The notes below the pieces were generated by a model, which did not search any database, had not been told where the DNA came from, and was given only the letters and a program-made list of their open reading frames with translations. Below are positions 33,721-42,492 of a stretch of DNA of 43,440 nucleotides, one piece after another; positions within the stretch are counted from its first letter, which is position 1; each line of letters starts with the position of its first letter. The stretch lies in contig JAKOVD010000054.1 in assembly GCA_029782215.1 (NCBI GenBank), positions 1-43,440 of the forward strand, given 5' to 3'. This DNA is from Chloroflexota bacterium. GTDB lineage: Bacteria; Chloroflexota; Anaerolineae; J102. The position numbers and the translations under genes were made by a program.

Positions 33721-33756
33721 AACGTTAGAACGTTCCAACGTTCTAACGTTCCAACG
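33721..33756. repeat. 8-bp tandem repeat AACGTTNN between copZ and copA
   Basis: AACGTT recurs every 8 bp at 33721, 33729, 33737 and 33745, with a partial unit at 33753. Alternate spacers make a larger dyad: GTTAGAACGTT (33724-33734) and AACGTTCTAAC (33737-33747) around CC. It sits 16 bp upstream of the copA start. It could form a hairpin tuning copA translation or be a simple microsatellite. Confidence 0.7.
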
Positions 33757-33758
33757 CC

Positions 33759-33962
33759 TTAGTTCGTCGGAGCGTAGCCGGCTTCGATCAGGGCTGCGCG
33801 GGCGGCGGCGAGAGAAGCCTCGTCGGAGTAGTCGATGAGGACGGCCTTGGTCTCGGTGCTGCCCTGCTTGTACTCGACGCCGTCCACCAGCTTGAGCTCG
33901 CGCTCGATGGTCTTCAGGCAGTGCTGGCAGGAAATGGCCGGGATGGTGAGTGTCTTGTTCAT
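33759..33962 (-). CDS. copZ: CopZ-like copper chaperone (HMA domain)
   Basis: This 67-aa single heavy-metal-associated domain has the metal-binding pair Cys12/Cys15 in ISCQHC, followed by [14 protein letters not shown] and a C-terminal [11 protein letters not shown] helix typical of the ferredoxin-like fold. The usual family motif is MxCxxC; here the residue before the first Cys is Ser in place of Thr, which is common. It delivers Cu(I) to CopA and perhaps CsoR. It lies between csoR (103 bp) and copA (53 bp), all leftward. Confidence 0.9.
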   Translation of the reverse strand: MNKTLTIPAISCQHCLKTIERELKLVDGVEYKQGSTETKAVLIDYSDEASLAAARAALIEAGYAPTN

Positions 33963-34065
33963 GGAAAGGAAACCTCGGTGAGTGGTTGGAATGGCTGGAT
34001 AGGTTGGGATGGGAGGACGGACCCGCCGCAGGGCGAATCCGGTAGCTGCCGGAACTCCGCAGGGT

Positions 34066-34347
34066 CTACTTCAGCCTGCCCGAAGCGTCAAACACCTGGA
34101 TGATCTCGCCGATCACCCGCTCGCGCTCGTCGACGTCGTCGGAGCGCAGCGAATGGGTAACGCAGGTCTGCAGGTGGTTGGCCAGGACAAGGCTGTTGAC
34201 CCTCTCCAGGGCGCTCTGCACGGCCTTGACCTGCTTCATCACGTCCACGCAGTATTCATCCTCTTCGACCATGCGCTGGATGCCGCGCACGTGTCCTTCG
34301 ATGCTGCGGAGGCGGTTGAGGACGTCCTTCTTGACTTCGGCTTGCAT
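34066..34347 (-). CDS. csoR: copper-sensing repressor CsoR
   Basis: This 93-aa all-helical regulator of the CsoR/RcnR family has LNRLRSIEGHVRGIQRMVEE (DNA-binding arginines) and the Cu(I) ligands Cys33, His58 and Cys62 (YCVDVMKQ, NHLQTC), matching the W-x-C-x-H-x-C order of copper sensors. Copper binding releases it from DNA. It is the first gene of csoR-copZ-copA, and a GC-rich dyad at the predicted transcription start (34370-34395) fits its known operator style. Persulfide-sensing CstR relatives lack the His, so CsoR is preferred. Confidence 0.93.
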   Translation of the reverse strand: MQAEVKKDVLNRLRSIEGHVRGIQRMVEEDEYCVDVMKQVKAVQSALERVNSLVLANHLQTCVTHSLRSDDVDERERVIGEIIQVFDASGRLK

Positions 34348-34369
34348 AGGTGGATCCTTTGAGTGTATC

Positions 34370-34430
34370 GACCCCTCCCCCTGTGGGGTGGGGTCATGGG
34401 AATCCTACCCCCATTCCCGCCCGTAGTCAA
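34370..34430 (-). promoter_or_regulatory. csoR-copZ-copA promoter and CsoR-type operator
   Basis: Minus strand: TTGACT (34430-34425) and TAGGAT (34407-34402) with 17-bp spacing. The dyad GACCCCTCCCC (34370-34380), CTGT, GGGGTGGGGTC (34385-34395) has 10 of 11 arm positions paired. It spans the expected transcription start and ends 23 bp before the csoR ATG. C-tract/G-tract dyads of this type are bound by CsoR proteins. Confidence 0.75.
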
Positions 34431-34451
34431 GTAATGCAGCTTACAAATACA

Positions 34452-34482
34452 ACTGCCGGAGAGGAAGACCCCCTCCGGCAGT
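34452..34482 (-). terminator. terminator of the rhodanese lipoprotein transcript
   Basis: ACTGCCGGAG (34452-34461) and CTCCGGCAGT (34473-34482) form a perfect 10-bp stem with an 11-nt loop. Read on the minus strand it is followed by TGTATTTGT, a broken uridine stretch. It separates the rhodanese gene from the copper promoter. Confidence 0.75.
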
Positions 34483-34509
34483 CAGCAGCAGCATGCGATG
34501 CGTGACCGG

Positions 34510-34959
34510 CTACTTCTCGATCGGGTTGCCGCCTTGCTCCCAGGCGGTCATCCCGCCCAGCATGTTGTGAACATTGGTGAAGCCGTTCTGCCGGAGATAG
34601 TCGGTCGCCTGCTTGCTGCGGTTTCCGGAATGGCAGACGGCCACGACCGTCTTGTCCTTCGGAATCTCGCTCATGCGATCAGGAACGGTGCCCAGCGGGA
34701 TCAGCTTGATGCCGGGGATATGGCCCGCGTTGTACTCGCTCTGTTCGCGTACGTCGACGAAAACCACGTTGGGGTTGTTGAGCAGCGACGCCGCCTGCTT
34801 CACGTCGATGTTGACGGGCAGCGACGCCAGATCGACCTGGGCAGCGGCAGCTCCCGCAGCGGGAGCCGCCGGCGCAGCGCTGCCGCCACAGGCGGCCAGA
34901 CCCACGGCGAGCAGCCCTGCCAGGGCAAGAACGAGGATCATGCGGTGAAGTCGTGACAT
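34510..34959 (-). CDS. rhodanese-domain lipoprotein
   Basis: This 149-aa exported protein has a lipoprotein signal at residues 1-24 (lipobox LAAC, followed by GGSAAPAAP linker). The rest is one rhodanese domain: VVFVDVREQSEYNAGHIPG (about 66-84) and the active-site loop VCHSGNRSKQA with the catalytic Cys at about 109, then LGGMTAWEQGGNP. Such proteins carry sulfane sulfur on Cys; the anchored location suggests sulfur or thiol handling outside the membrane. It lies 90 bp after lgt on the same strand and has its own terminator, so it is probably the last gene of the ygjP-like/unknown/lgt unit. Confidence 0.92.
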   Translation of the reverse strand: MSRLHRMILVLALAGLLAVGLAACGGSAAPAAPAAGAAAAQVDLASLPVNIDVKQAASLLNNPNVVFVDVREQSEYNAGHIPGIKLIPLGTVPDRMSEIPKDKTVVAVCHSGNRSKQATDYLRQNGFTNVHNMLGGMTAWEQGGNPIEK

Positions 34960-35049
34960 AGAGAGGTGTGCCTCCGGTGGTGCTGGACATGAAAAAGGGA
35001 GATGCGACCTTTCGCATCCCCCCCTTTGACGCGTTGGATAGCGGCGAAG

Positions 35050-36009
35050 TTACGGCTTGGCGCTGCCGGATTTGGCTCCCCGTGACTTCGAGCCTCCGGA
35101 TTTCGTCCCTCCGGGCTTGGCGGCGCTGGATCCTGCCGGCGCCAGCGCCGGCACCGACATCGGCACGGGGGGCCGGCGGAAACGGTGGTTGAAGAGGATG
35201 CCGCCTGCGCCCAGGACGATGGCGACCAGGGAGAAAATGGAGGCCGTGGGCATGGAGCCGATCGTCCAGGCATCGGGCCGGAACAAGAGCTCGACCCAGA
35301 AGCGCCCCAGCGGATACCAGATCAGGTACATGAAGATGACGTCGCCTTCGCGCAGCCAGTCCTTCAGCCGCCGTCCCAAAAACAAGAGAAGACCGAAGCC
35401 CACGAAATTCCACAACGACTCATAGAGGAACGTAGGGTGGAAGCGTGTCTCCGGCGGGAGGACCGTGCAGGCATACTTTGTCAGCCGGTGCGAACAGTCG
35501 ATGGGGATGCCCCACGGCAGCGTGGTGGGCGGCCCGTAGAGCTCCTGGTTGAGGAAGTTGCCCCAGCGCCCGATCGCCTGCGCCAGCAGCAGACCCGGCG
35601 CCACGATGTCGGCCCACTGCAGGAAACGAAGCTTGGCGAAATAGGTGTAAATCGCCAGCCCGATCACACCGCCGATCACACCGCCGTAGATGCCAAGACC
35701 TGCCAGCCCGGTGAACACGGGCCGGCCGTCAGCGCCTACGCTCCAGAAGGCGATGATATCGATGGGATGGGCCCGGTAGTACTCCCACCCGCGACCGTCG
35801 ACGGGGCTGGAAAAGACGTGGTAAAGCCGGGCGCCGACGATGCCGAAGATCAGGATGATCGTCAGCAGGTTCCAGACATGTTCGGTGTTCAAGCCGCGGC
35901 GTTTCGCCTCGCGGCTGGCCACAAAGGCCCCCAACACGGCGCCGGTGATGATCAGAATGCCATACCAGTGCACCTGCAAGGGGCCGAGACGAAGAGCAAC
36001 AGGGTCCAT
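35050..36009 (-). CDS. lgt: prolipoprotein diacylglyceryl transferase Lgt with basic C-terminal tail
   Basis: This 319-aa polytopic enzyme attaches diacylglycerol to the lipobox Cys of prolipoproteins. The Lgt signature appears as LLLAQAIGRWGNFLNQELYG (about 142-161), with VHWYGILIITG near the start, GARLYHVF, and HPTFLYESLWN. About seven helices are present and the family length is normal to about residue 275. The last 40 residues are an extra tail rich in Lys, Ser and Gly (GGSKSRGAKSGS). It would process ModA, the binding protein and the rhodanese lipoprotein encoded nearby. It lies 20 bp after the unknown membrane protein. Confidence 0.95.
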   Translation of the reverse strand: MDPVALRLGPLQVHWYGILIITGAVLGAFVASREAKRRGLNTEHVWNLLTIILIFGIVGARLYHVFSSPVDGRGWEYYRAHPIDIIAFWSVGADGRPVFTGLAGLGIYGGVIGGVIGLAIYTYFAKLRFLQWADIVAPGLLLAQAIGRWGNFLNQELYGPPTTLPWGIPIDCSHRLTKYACTVLPPETRFHPTFLYESLWNFVGFGLLLFLGRRLKDWLREGDVIFMYLIWYPLGRFWVELLFRPDAWTIGSMPTASIFSLVAIVLGAGGILFNHRFRRPPVPMSVPALAPAGSSAAKPGGTKSGGSKSRGAKSGSAKP

Positions 36010-36029
36010 GTAAAGAAGCTCCGGGAAAC

Positions 36030-37193
36030 TCAGGAGGATGGCGGAACGGTTGGAACGGTCGGAGCAGGCGGCGGCTCGGGCGGATTCAGCTCCGTCTTGA
36101 GAATGCCTCGCACGCCCTTGACCCGATCGAAAAACGGATAGCGGTCAGAATCGACGTGATCATAGGCGCTGTACAGGATGTAGGCGAGAACGGCAAGGTA
36201 GGAAGCTGCCACGGTCAGCGGACCCCACGGCGGCGCCTGCATCGGCGGTAAAAGCTTCACGATGGCCAGGCCCTTGAGCACCGTGCGCGCGACCTTGTCG
36301 CGTCCGGCAAAGCTCCCCTGCAGCGCCGCCACCCGGTCCGACGTACCCGACAGCGCCGTGATGTCGCCGCCAAAGCCTCCGATCCACGCTTTGCCCTCCT
36401 CGTAGATCACCTCGGTCTGCAGGAACCTTTCCATCGCGTGCCCTGCCAGGTCGCCGTTGCGCAGCTCGTCCAGGTAGCGCAGCGCCTCATCCTTCAGCAC
36501 GCGCTCGCCCTCCGTCCCCAATACAGCGTGGATCTTGTCGCTCGCCGTGAGCACGTACTCGACTGCCAGGGCAGCGGTATTCAGCGCCGCCGCCCGCAGC
36601 TTGGCCGCGATCTCGATGCCCAGCAGATCGACCGCCTGCACAAGGATGGCGAAATCCATGGCCATGGCCTCGGTCACCGCATCCTGGCAGGCCTTGGTTG
36701 CCTGGGTGCGGATGGCCTCGAGTGATTGGTGGGCGGTCTCCAGGAGCTGGGCCCGCTCGGCGCCTCGCCACCGCGCCGGCGCCGCATAGGTGAGCAGGGA
36801 TTCGGGTTGGGCGATGGCCTGGTGGATCAAGGGGGCGTCAGACGCCAGCGACGGCCCGCGCACCCGCTCCGTCACGGCGAACAGGCCCGGCAGGCTCGCC
36901 ACCAGACGCTCGGCAATCAGTAAATCGGCCGCCGCCGCGCCCAGAAGCTGCACCTCTAGCCTGCTCCGCTCTTGCTCATCCTCGGCCGCCCGCCAACGCT
37001 GATGCAGGTCCACGTGCAGCGCCTGGCTGCGCAGCAGGAAACTCCCGGCCTCCTCGAACTCGGCCACGCCGTAAGGAGGCGCCAGCGCGGGCAGGGGTTC
37101 CTTAGTCACGTACCCGGCTTGAGCCACGGGCGCAGCCGGAACCAGGATCGCCAGACCGGACAGATAGTCGTTCAGCGTGTCCAGGTCCATCAT
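36030..37193 (-). CDS. unknown helical protein with one C-terminal membrane segment
   Basis: This is 387 aa and I do not recognise a family. The first 30 residues are mildly hydrophobic (LSGLAILVPAAPVAQ) but not a clear signal. Residues 50-330 are Ala/Leu/Glu-rich and predicted helical, with Arg/Glu-dense stretches (RWRAAEDEQERSRLEVQLL) suggesting coiled coil. A membrane helix follows near 335-355 (LTVAASYLAVLAYILYSAY). The end is Pro-rich (PPEPPPAPTVPTVPP). The start ATGATG overlaps the stop of the metallopeptidase gene, and lgt follows by 20 bp, so it is co-transcribed with both. Confidence 0.7.
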   Translation of the reverse strand: MMDLDTLNDYLSGLAILVPAAPVAQAGYVTKEPLPALAPPYGVAEFEEAGSFLLRSQALHVDLHQRWRAAEDEQERSRLEVQLLGAAAADLLIAERLVASLPGLFAVTERVRGPSLASDAPLIHQAIAQPESLLTYAAPARWRGAERAQLLETAHQSLEAIRTQATKACQDAVTEAMAMDFAILVQAVDLLGIEIAAKLRAAALNTAALAVEYVLTASDKIHAVLGTEGERVLKDEALRYLDELRNGDLAGHAMERFLQTEVIYEEGKAWIGGFGGDITALSGTSDRVAALQGSFAGRDKVARTVLKGLAIVKLLPPMQAPPWGPLTVAASYLAVLAYILYSAYDHVDSDRYPFFDRVKGVRGILKTELNPPEPPPAPTVPTVPPSS

Positions 37194-37729
37194 CAGATAC
37201 CTCCTTCCGCGAGCGAAGCAGCCGGCTGCTCCGGCTCCTCCAGCCCCAAGGCCATCAGGTAACCGCGTGCCCGCTCAGTCAGGGGGTAACGGTTGACCAG
37301 TTTCCAGAACCGGGAAGCGTGGTTGGCTTCCACGAGGTGCGCCAGCTCATGCACGAGGACGTAATCCTGCACCCACGGCGGGAGCGTCGCCACCCGCTGC
37401 GAAATCCGGATGGTCCCCTCTGACGGCGTGCAGGACCCAAACCGGCGCTGCTGGTTGGTCACCCAACGGATGCTCTGCCAGCGCAGGCGGCCCTCAAAGA
37501 AACGGGTATTCAGCGCCTGCGCCCGCGCCTGCAGGTCCGCGTCGGTCAGGGCGCTGCGCTGCTGGCGGCGGACTTGGTTGCGCTCAACCCGTGACTGGAG
37601 CTTCGCCACCACGCCCGTCAGCTCCGCGTCGGAGATGTGCTCCGGCGCCTGTACGACCAGGGTGTCCCCCTCCAGGCGCGCGCTGACCGTCTTCCGACGC
37701 TTGCTGCTGCGTATGATCTGCACTTGCAT
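37193..37729 (-). CDS. YgjP-like (DUF45) zinc metallopeptidase
   Basis: This is 178 aa from ATG 37729, the first start fitting the fold; the 40 codons upstream are open but unlike the family. The opening IRSSKRRKTVSARL matches the DUF45/YgjP N-terminus. The zinc site is VLVHELAHLVEANHASRFW: HELAH plus the downstream His as third ligand, at about 137-150. WGSC-like RRFGSCTPSEGTIR precedes it, as in the family. Substrates of this family are unknown. Its TGA overlaps the next ATG, so it starts an operon with the unknown protein and lgt. Confidence 0.88.
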   Translation of the reverse strand: MQVQIIRSSKRRKTVSARLEGDTLVVQAPEHISDAELTGVVAKLQSRVERNQVRRQQRSALTDADLQARAQALNTRFFEGRLRWQSIRWVTNQQRRFGSCTPSEGTIRISQRVATLPPWVQDYVLVHELAHLVEANHASRFWKLVNRYPLTERARGYLMALGLEEPEQPAASLAEGGI

Positions 37730-38010
37730 GGCGCCATTATAGACACACCCCCCACCTTCGCCAACTACCCCCGACCTGGGAACGCCGATCCCCAGCTCGG
37801 CGCATTTGGGACCGCCCAGCCCCCAGTACGGCCCCAGCGATTGCCCCACCCTTTGCCCTATGTTACGATCATCACCCCACAGGCATTAAGAACACGCCCA
37901 GCTACCCCGCCAGCTCCCTCACAGTCGCTGCTCGGAAGGGGACGCCACGAAGGGCGACCCAGGGCGACCCGCCAGTCGCCCCTACCTGCGACCTGCCACC
38001 TGCTACCCCC
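37730..38010. other. divergent intergenic region with CGCCCC hairpin
   Basis: This 281-bp stretch lies between the leftward metallopeptidase and the rightward methyltransferase. It holds a direct repeat AGGGCGACCC (37951-37970) and an overlapping hairpin GGGCGAC/GTCGCCC (37962-37968, 37975-37981) ending in CGCCCCTAC, as in the element at 30737-30765. No convincing -35/-10 pair or small gene was seen. Confidence 0.5.
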
Positions 38011-38775
38011 ATGTCCTTCGACCCCATTGCCCGCTTCTATGACGCCGACCACGGCTTGATCACCGAGGACATCCCCTTCTACCTGGCCTTCGCGGAGGAG
38101 ATCGGCGGCCCCGTCCTCGACCTCGGCGCCGGCACCGCCCGGCTGGCGCTCGCCTTTGCCGAGGCAGGTTATGACGTCACTGGCATCGACAGCGCTGCAG
38201 CCATGCTGGAGATCGGGCGGCGCAAGATCGCCGCTGCCGGTTTGGCGGACCACATCACCCTGATGGAGGGTGACTTCACCGATTTCGAGGTCGAACCCCG
38301 CTTCGCCCTCGCCTGCTGCGGCTTCAACGGCTTTCTCCACCTGATCGAGGAGGAGGACCAACTGCGGGCGCTGCACTGCTGGCGGCGGCGCTTGCTGCCG
38401 GGGGGTGTTTTGCTGCTGGACGTGGAGAACCCCAGCCTGGGTCGCCTGGCGGCGGCGGATGGCAGCCTTGAGCTGGCCCGGCAGTGGACCGACGCCGCGA
38501 CCGGAGACCAGGTGACGATGTTCTATGCCAGCCAGGTGTCGTTTGCCGACCAGGTGCACGAGGTGACGATGCTCTACGACGAGGTGGGGACGGACGGCCT
38601 CCTGCGGCGCACCAGCACGCGCATTCCTACTCGCATCCTCTTCCGCCGCGAGCTGGCGCTCCTGCTGGCGATGGCCGGCTACGTCGAGGTGGAGTTCTAC
38701 GGCGACTACGACCGCAGCCCTTGGGACCCGGAAAGCCCCCGGCTGCTTGCGGCGGCGTTCACACCAGAGCGCTGA
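38011..38775 (+). CDS. class I SAM-dependent methyltransferase
   Basis: This is 254 aa. The SAM-binding motif I is VLDLGAGTARLALAFAEAG (about 35-53), followed by the acidic end of strand 2 in VTGIDSAAAML, MEGDFTDFEV (motif II region) and LLPGGVLLLDVENP (motif IV region). The N-terminal FDPIARFYDADHG is common in small-molecule methyltransferases of the UbiE/Methyltransf_25 type. The substrate cannot be inferred. It stands alone, with 105 bp to the next gene on the same strand. Confidence 0.9.
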   Translation: MSFDPIARFYDADHGLITEDIPFYLAFAEEIGGPVLDLGAGTARLALAFAEAGYDVTGIDSAAAMLEIGRRKIAAAGLADHITLMEGDFTDFEVEPRFALACCGFNGFLHLIEEEDQLRALHCWRRRLLPGGVLLLDVENPSLGRLAAADGSLELARQWTDAATGDQVTMFYASQVSFADQVHEVTMLYDEVGTDGLLRRTSTRIPTRILFRRELALLLAMAGYVEVEFYGDYDRSPWDPESPRLLAAAFTPER

Positions 38776-38880
38776 CGCCCAGGGCGGAACGATCCGCCCC
38801 TCCCCTGCGTCTACAATAGCATAGGCCGGTCCTCGCACGCGCACCGGCCCATCCACCCGCATCACGAAGGAGTTGATCCG

Positions 38881-40344
38881 ATGAGCAACGTTATGTCACG
38901 CCGATCCCTGCGTTTCGGCCTTCTCTTCGTTTTCGCCCTCGCCGCCGGCGTTGCACTGGCCACCGCCACCGGGCGCCTGCCCCTCGCCTTTGCCCAGGCC
39001 GCGGGACCCAAGGTGACCGTCTACAACAGCAACATCGCCATGGTCTCTGAAAACCGCCAGATCGACCTCAAGCAGGGCGTCAACGACGTCAGCATCACCG
39101 ATGTGCCATCGGGCATTCTGCCCGAGACGGTGCGCTTTCGCTCGCTGACCGATCCTGCTGCCAGCGTGCTGGAACAGAACTACGAGTACGACCTGGTCGG
39201 GACCGAAAAACTGCTCGAGAAGTACGTCGACCAGGACATCAAGGTCATCACCCAGGACGGTGAAACACACGAGGGCAAGCTGCTGAGCAGCGCCGGCGAT
39301 GTCGTCCTGCAGACGACCGGCGGCGCCATCGATGCCTTCAAGCTTGACCAGATCCGTTCCTACAGCTTCCCCGCCCTGCCCGAAGGCCTGATCACCCGGC
39401 CCACGCTGGTCTGGACGGTGAACGCCACCAAGCCGGGCAAGCATGACGCCGAGATCGCTTACCTCACCAACGGCCTCAACTGGCACGCCGACTACGTCGC
39501 GCTCCTCGCCAAGGACAACAAGAGCCTGGACCTGGACGGCTGGGTGACGCTCGACAACCAGAGCGGCGCCACCTACACCGACGCCCAGCTCAAGCTGGTG
39601 GCCGGCGACATCAACCGCCTTCCCCAGCCCGTGGCCCGCGAGGACATGATGTTCAAGGCTGCACCTGCCGCCATGGCCACGCCCGCGATCGAACAGCGCT
39701 CCTTCTCGGAATACCATCTCTATGAGCTGGCGCAGCCTGTAACGATCAAGGACCGCCAGACCAAGCAGGTCCAGTTCCTGACCAAGTCGGGCATCCCCTC
39801 GGTCCCCAGCTACGTCTACGATGCCTCTCTGCCGGCTCCCTTCGGCGCCGGTCCGATCCTTGACCCGAGCTACGGCAACACCGGCAACACGCAGGTCAAA
39901 CTGACCGTCAAGTTCAACACCGGCAAGGAGGGCGCGGATGCGCAGCTCCCGGCCGGCAACATCCGCATGTACCAGAACGACGTGGACGGCTCGCCGCTCC
40001 TGATTGGCGAGGACGCCATCAACCATACCCCGAAGGGCGAGGACGTCACCCTGACCATTGGCAACGCCTTCGACCTGGTCGGCCAGCGCACCCAGACCGA
40101 CTTCAAGCAGATCTCGGACAAGGTGGTCGAGGAGACCTATCAGATCGAGCTGCGCAACCAGAAGGAGAAGGACGACGTCACCGTGCGCGTGGTCGAGCAC
40201 CTCTCCCGCGGCGGCAACTGGGAGATCGTCAAGGCATCGCCCGAAGGCTGGAAGAAGACCGACAGCAGCACGATCGAGTGGAGCGTCCCCGTCCCCGCCC
40301 AGGGCAAGGCCACCGTTACCTACACCGTGCGCTATACCTGGTAA
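38881..40344 (+). CDS. secreted DUF4139 domain protein
   Basis: This 487-aa exported protein has a signal peptide at about residues 1-38 (RFGLLFVFALAAGVALATAT, then AFAQA). The N-terminal strand-rich part starts VTVYNSNIAMVSENRQIDL. The rest is the DUF4139 pattern: AEIAYLTNGLNWHADYVALL, GWVTLDNQSGATYTDAQLKL and a C-terminal beta domain ending RVVEHLSRGGNWEI..VTYTVRYTW. The family is widespread and of unknown function. ATG 38881 has AAGGAG 8 bases before it; TACAAT at 38812-38817 may be the -10 element. It ends before a strong bidirectional hairpin. Confidence 0.87.
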   Translation: MSNVMSRRSLRFGLLFVFALAAGVALATATGRLPLAFAQAAGPKVTVYNSNIAMVSENRQIDLKQGVNDVSITDVPSGILPETVRFRSLTDPAASVLEQNYEYDLVGTEKLLEKYVDQDIKVITQDGETHEGKLLSSAGDVVLQTTGGAIDAFKLDQIRSYSFPALPEGLITRPTLVWTVNATKPGKHDAEIAYLTNGLNWHADYVALLAKDNKSLDLDGWVTLDNQSGATYTDAQLKLVAGDINRLPQPVAREDMMFKAAPAAMATPAIEQRSFSEYHLYELAQPVTIKDRQTKQVQFLTKSGIPSVPSYVYDASLPAPFGAGPILDPSYGNTGNTQVKLTVKFNTGKEGADAQLPAGNIRMYQNDVDGSPLLIGEDAINHTPKGEDVTLTIGNAFDLVGQRTQTDFKQISDKVVEETYQIELRNQKEKDDVTVRVVEHLSRGGNWEIVKASPEGWKKTDSSTIEWSVPVPAQGKATVTYTVRYTW

Positions 40345-40368
40345 CGCACCAGACCCGTAACCCGGCGA

Positions 40369-40403
40369 GACCGGGAGACCAGGGAACTACTGGTCTCCCG
40401 GTC
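40369..40403. terminator. bidirectional terminator hairpin between DUF4139 gene and tkt
   Basis: GACCGGGAGACCAG (40369-40382) and CTGGTCTCCCGGTC (40390-40403) form a perfect 14-bp stem with a 7-nt loop between two converging genes. The following + strand is pyrimidine-rich (CCTCTTCCCTC) but lacks a clean T-run. Confidence 0.8.
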
Positions 40404-40413
40404 CCTCTTCCCT

Positions 40414-42432
40414 CTATTCCATCTCGCTCACGAGCTCTTTCGCTGCCGATACGACGGCTTCAACTGTGATGCCGAACTTCTGGTAGACCGTCTCATAGGG
40501 CGCCGACGCCCCAAAGCGGTTGATGCCGATCACGCGGTCGGCGTAGCGCTCCCAGCCAAAGGGGCTGGCAGCCTCCACGGCCACCACGGGCACCTCGGGC
40601 GGGAAGACCGACTGACGATACACTTCCGGCTGGGCTTCAAACTGCTCCCAACTGGGGAGGCTGACCACCCGCGCCGCGATCCCTTCGGCAGCAAGCTGCG
40701 CCTGCGCCTTCACCGCAAGCTGCAGTTCCGTGCCTGACGACACCAGGATCACCTGCAGCGTACCCGGCGGGTCCGACAGCACATAGCCGCCCATCTGCAC
40801 GCCCTGCGCCTGCTCCGGCGTGGTCAGGGTGGGAACGTTCTGTCGGCTCAGGATCAGGGCAGTGGGACCGTGGCGGCGGCTGACGGCCAGCTTCCACGCC
40901 TGGGCGCTTTCGTTGCCGTCGGCAGGGCGGATGACGCCCAGGTTGGGCATTGCGCGCAGCGCCGGCAGGTGCTCGACTGGCTGGTGCGTGGGACCGTCTT
41001 CGCCCAGGCCGATGCTGTCATGGGTGAATACGTAGATCACACGCAGACCCATCAGGCTCGCCAGGCGGATGCTCCCGCGCATGTAGTCGCTGAAGACCAT
41101 GAACGTGCCGCCGTAGGGAATGAAACCGCCGTGCAGCGCCAGACCGTTCAGGATGGCGCCCATGCCGTGCTCGCGGATGCCAAAGCGCAGGTAGCGGCCG
41201 TCAAACTGCCCGGCCTGCACATCCTTCGCGCCCTTCAGATCCGTCTTGTTGGAAGGCGTCAGGTCGGCCGAGCCTCCGATCAGCTCCGGCAGAATTGGCG
41301 CCAGGGCGTTGAGCACGATGCCCGAGGTATTGCGCGTGGCATTCTTGACGTCCGCCGCAAACTGGGGCAGCACGGCATCCAGATCGCCGGGCAGGTCGCC
41401 GCGCAGAATCCGCTCGATTTCCGCCGCTTCCGCGGGGTAGGCAGCACTGTAGGCCGCAAAGCGTTCGTTCCACTCCGCCTCCGAGGCGGCGCCCCGATCG
41501 CAGGCCTGGCGGTAGAGCGCCAGGACGTCGACGGGAATGAAGAAGCGCTTGTCGGCAGGCCATCCCAGGTTCTCCTTGGTGGCCGCCAGCTCCGCCTCGC
41601 CCAGGGGCTCGCCATGCACCTTGGAGGTGTCCTGATACTTGGGCGAGCCAAAGCCGATATGCGTGCGGCAGACGATGATCGTGGGCCGTTCCTGCTGGCG
41701 CCTGGCCGCGGCAAGGGCCTCGGCGACGGCAACCCGGTCGTGACCGTCGACGGCAAGCGTTTCCCAGCCGTAGGCACGGAATCGTGCTGCCCGGTCTTCG
41801 GTAAAGGAGAGATCGGTGGATCCGTCGATGCTGATGCGGTTGTCGTCGTACAACCAGATCAGCTTGCCCAACCGCCAGTGCCCGGCCAGTGAGGCTGCCT
41901 CCGCCGAAACCCCTTCCATCAAGTCGCCGTCAGAGACCAGGGCATAGGTGTAGTGGTCGAAAAGATCGTGGCCGGGACGGTTGTAACGCGCTGCCAGGAG
42001 GGCCTCGGCCAGGGCCATGCCCACCGAGCTGCTCGCACCCTGGCCCAGGGGACCGGTCGTGATCTCTACGCCGGGCGTGTGACCGTATTCGGGATGACCG
42101 GGGGTCTTACTGCCCCACTGCCGAAAGCTCTTCAGCTCATCGAGCGGCAGGTCATAGCCTGTCAGGTGCAGGAGCGAATAGAGCAGCATCGACCCATGCC
42201 CGGCGCTCAGGACGAACCGATCACGGTTCGGCCAGGCCGGATTGGCGGGGTTGTGGTGCAGAAACTGCGTCCACAGCACGAATGCCACGTCCGCCGCGCC
42301 CATCGGCAGGCCGGGGTGGCCGCTATTGGCCTGCTGCACCCCATCGGCGGACAGAAAGCGAATGGTATTGACGGCACGTTGCGCCAGGTCGCCAACCAGG
42401 GCGGCCTGTAAGAATGGGATTTCTTCGGTCAT
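40414..42432 (-). CDS. tkt: transketolase
   Basis: This is 672 aa from ATG 42432; an open frame runs 136 codons further but is non-coding in character and overlaps the next gene. The thiamine-diphosphate enzyme moves two-carbon units in the pentose phosphate or Calvin cycle. Landmarks are [16 protein letters not shown] (30-45), [25 protein letters not shown], the GDG-N cofactor motif SDGDLMEG through DDNRIS, and [20 protein letters not shown] near 460. Length is normal for bacterial tkt. It has its own promoter and converges with the DUF4139 gene. Confidence 0.96.
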   Translation of the reverse strand: MTEEIPFLQAALVGDLAQRAVNTIRFLSADGVQQANSGHPGLPMGAADVAFVLWTQFLHHNPANPAWPNRDRFVLSAGHGSMLLYSLLHLTGYDLPLDELKSFRQWGSKTPGHPEYGHTPGVEITTGPLGQGASSSVGMALAEALLAARYNRPGHDLFDHYTYALVSDGDLMEGVSAEAASLAGHWRLGKLIWLYDDNRISIDGSTDLSFTEDRAARFRAYGWETLAVDGHDRVAVAEALAAARRQQERPTIIVCRTHIGFGSPKYQDTSKVHGEPLGEAELAATKENLGWPADKRFFIPVDVLALYRQACDRGAASEAEWNERFAAYSAAYPAEAAEIERILRGDLPGDLDAVLPQFAADVKNATRNTSGIVLNALAPILPELIGGSADLTPSNKTDLKGAKDVQAGQFDGRYLRFGIREHGMGAILNGLALHGGFIPYGGTFMVFSDYMRGSIRLASLMGLRVIYVFTHDSIGLGEDGPTHQPVEHLPALRAMPNLGVIRPADGNESAQAWKLAVSRRHGPTALILSRQNVPTLTTPEQAQGVQMGGYVLSDPPGTLQVILVSSGTELQLAVKAQAQLAAEGIAARVVSLPSWEQFEAQPEVYRQSVFPPEVPVVAVEAASPFGWERYADRVIGINRFGASAPYETVYQKFGITVEAVVSAAKELVSEME

Positions 42433-42492
42433 GGTATGCCTCGGTAAGACAGGTAGTCTGCGTGACGCAAACCGTATGATTGAGTGCGCATC

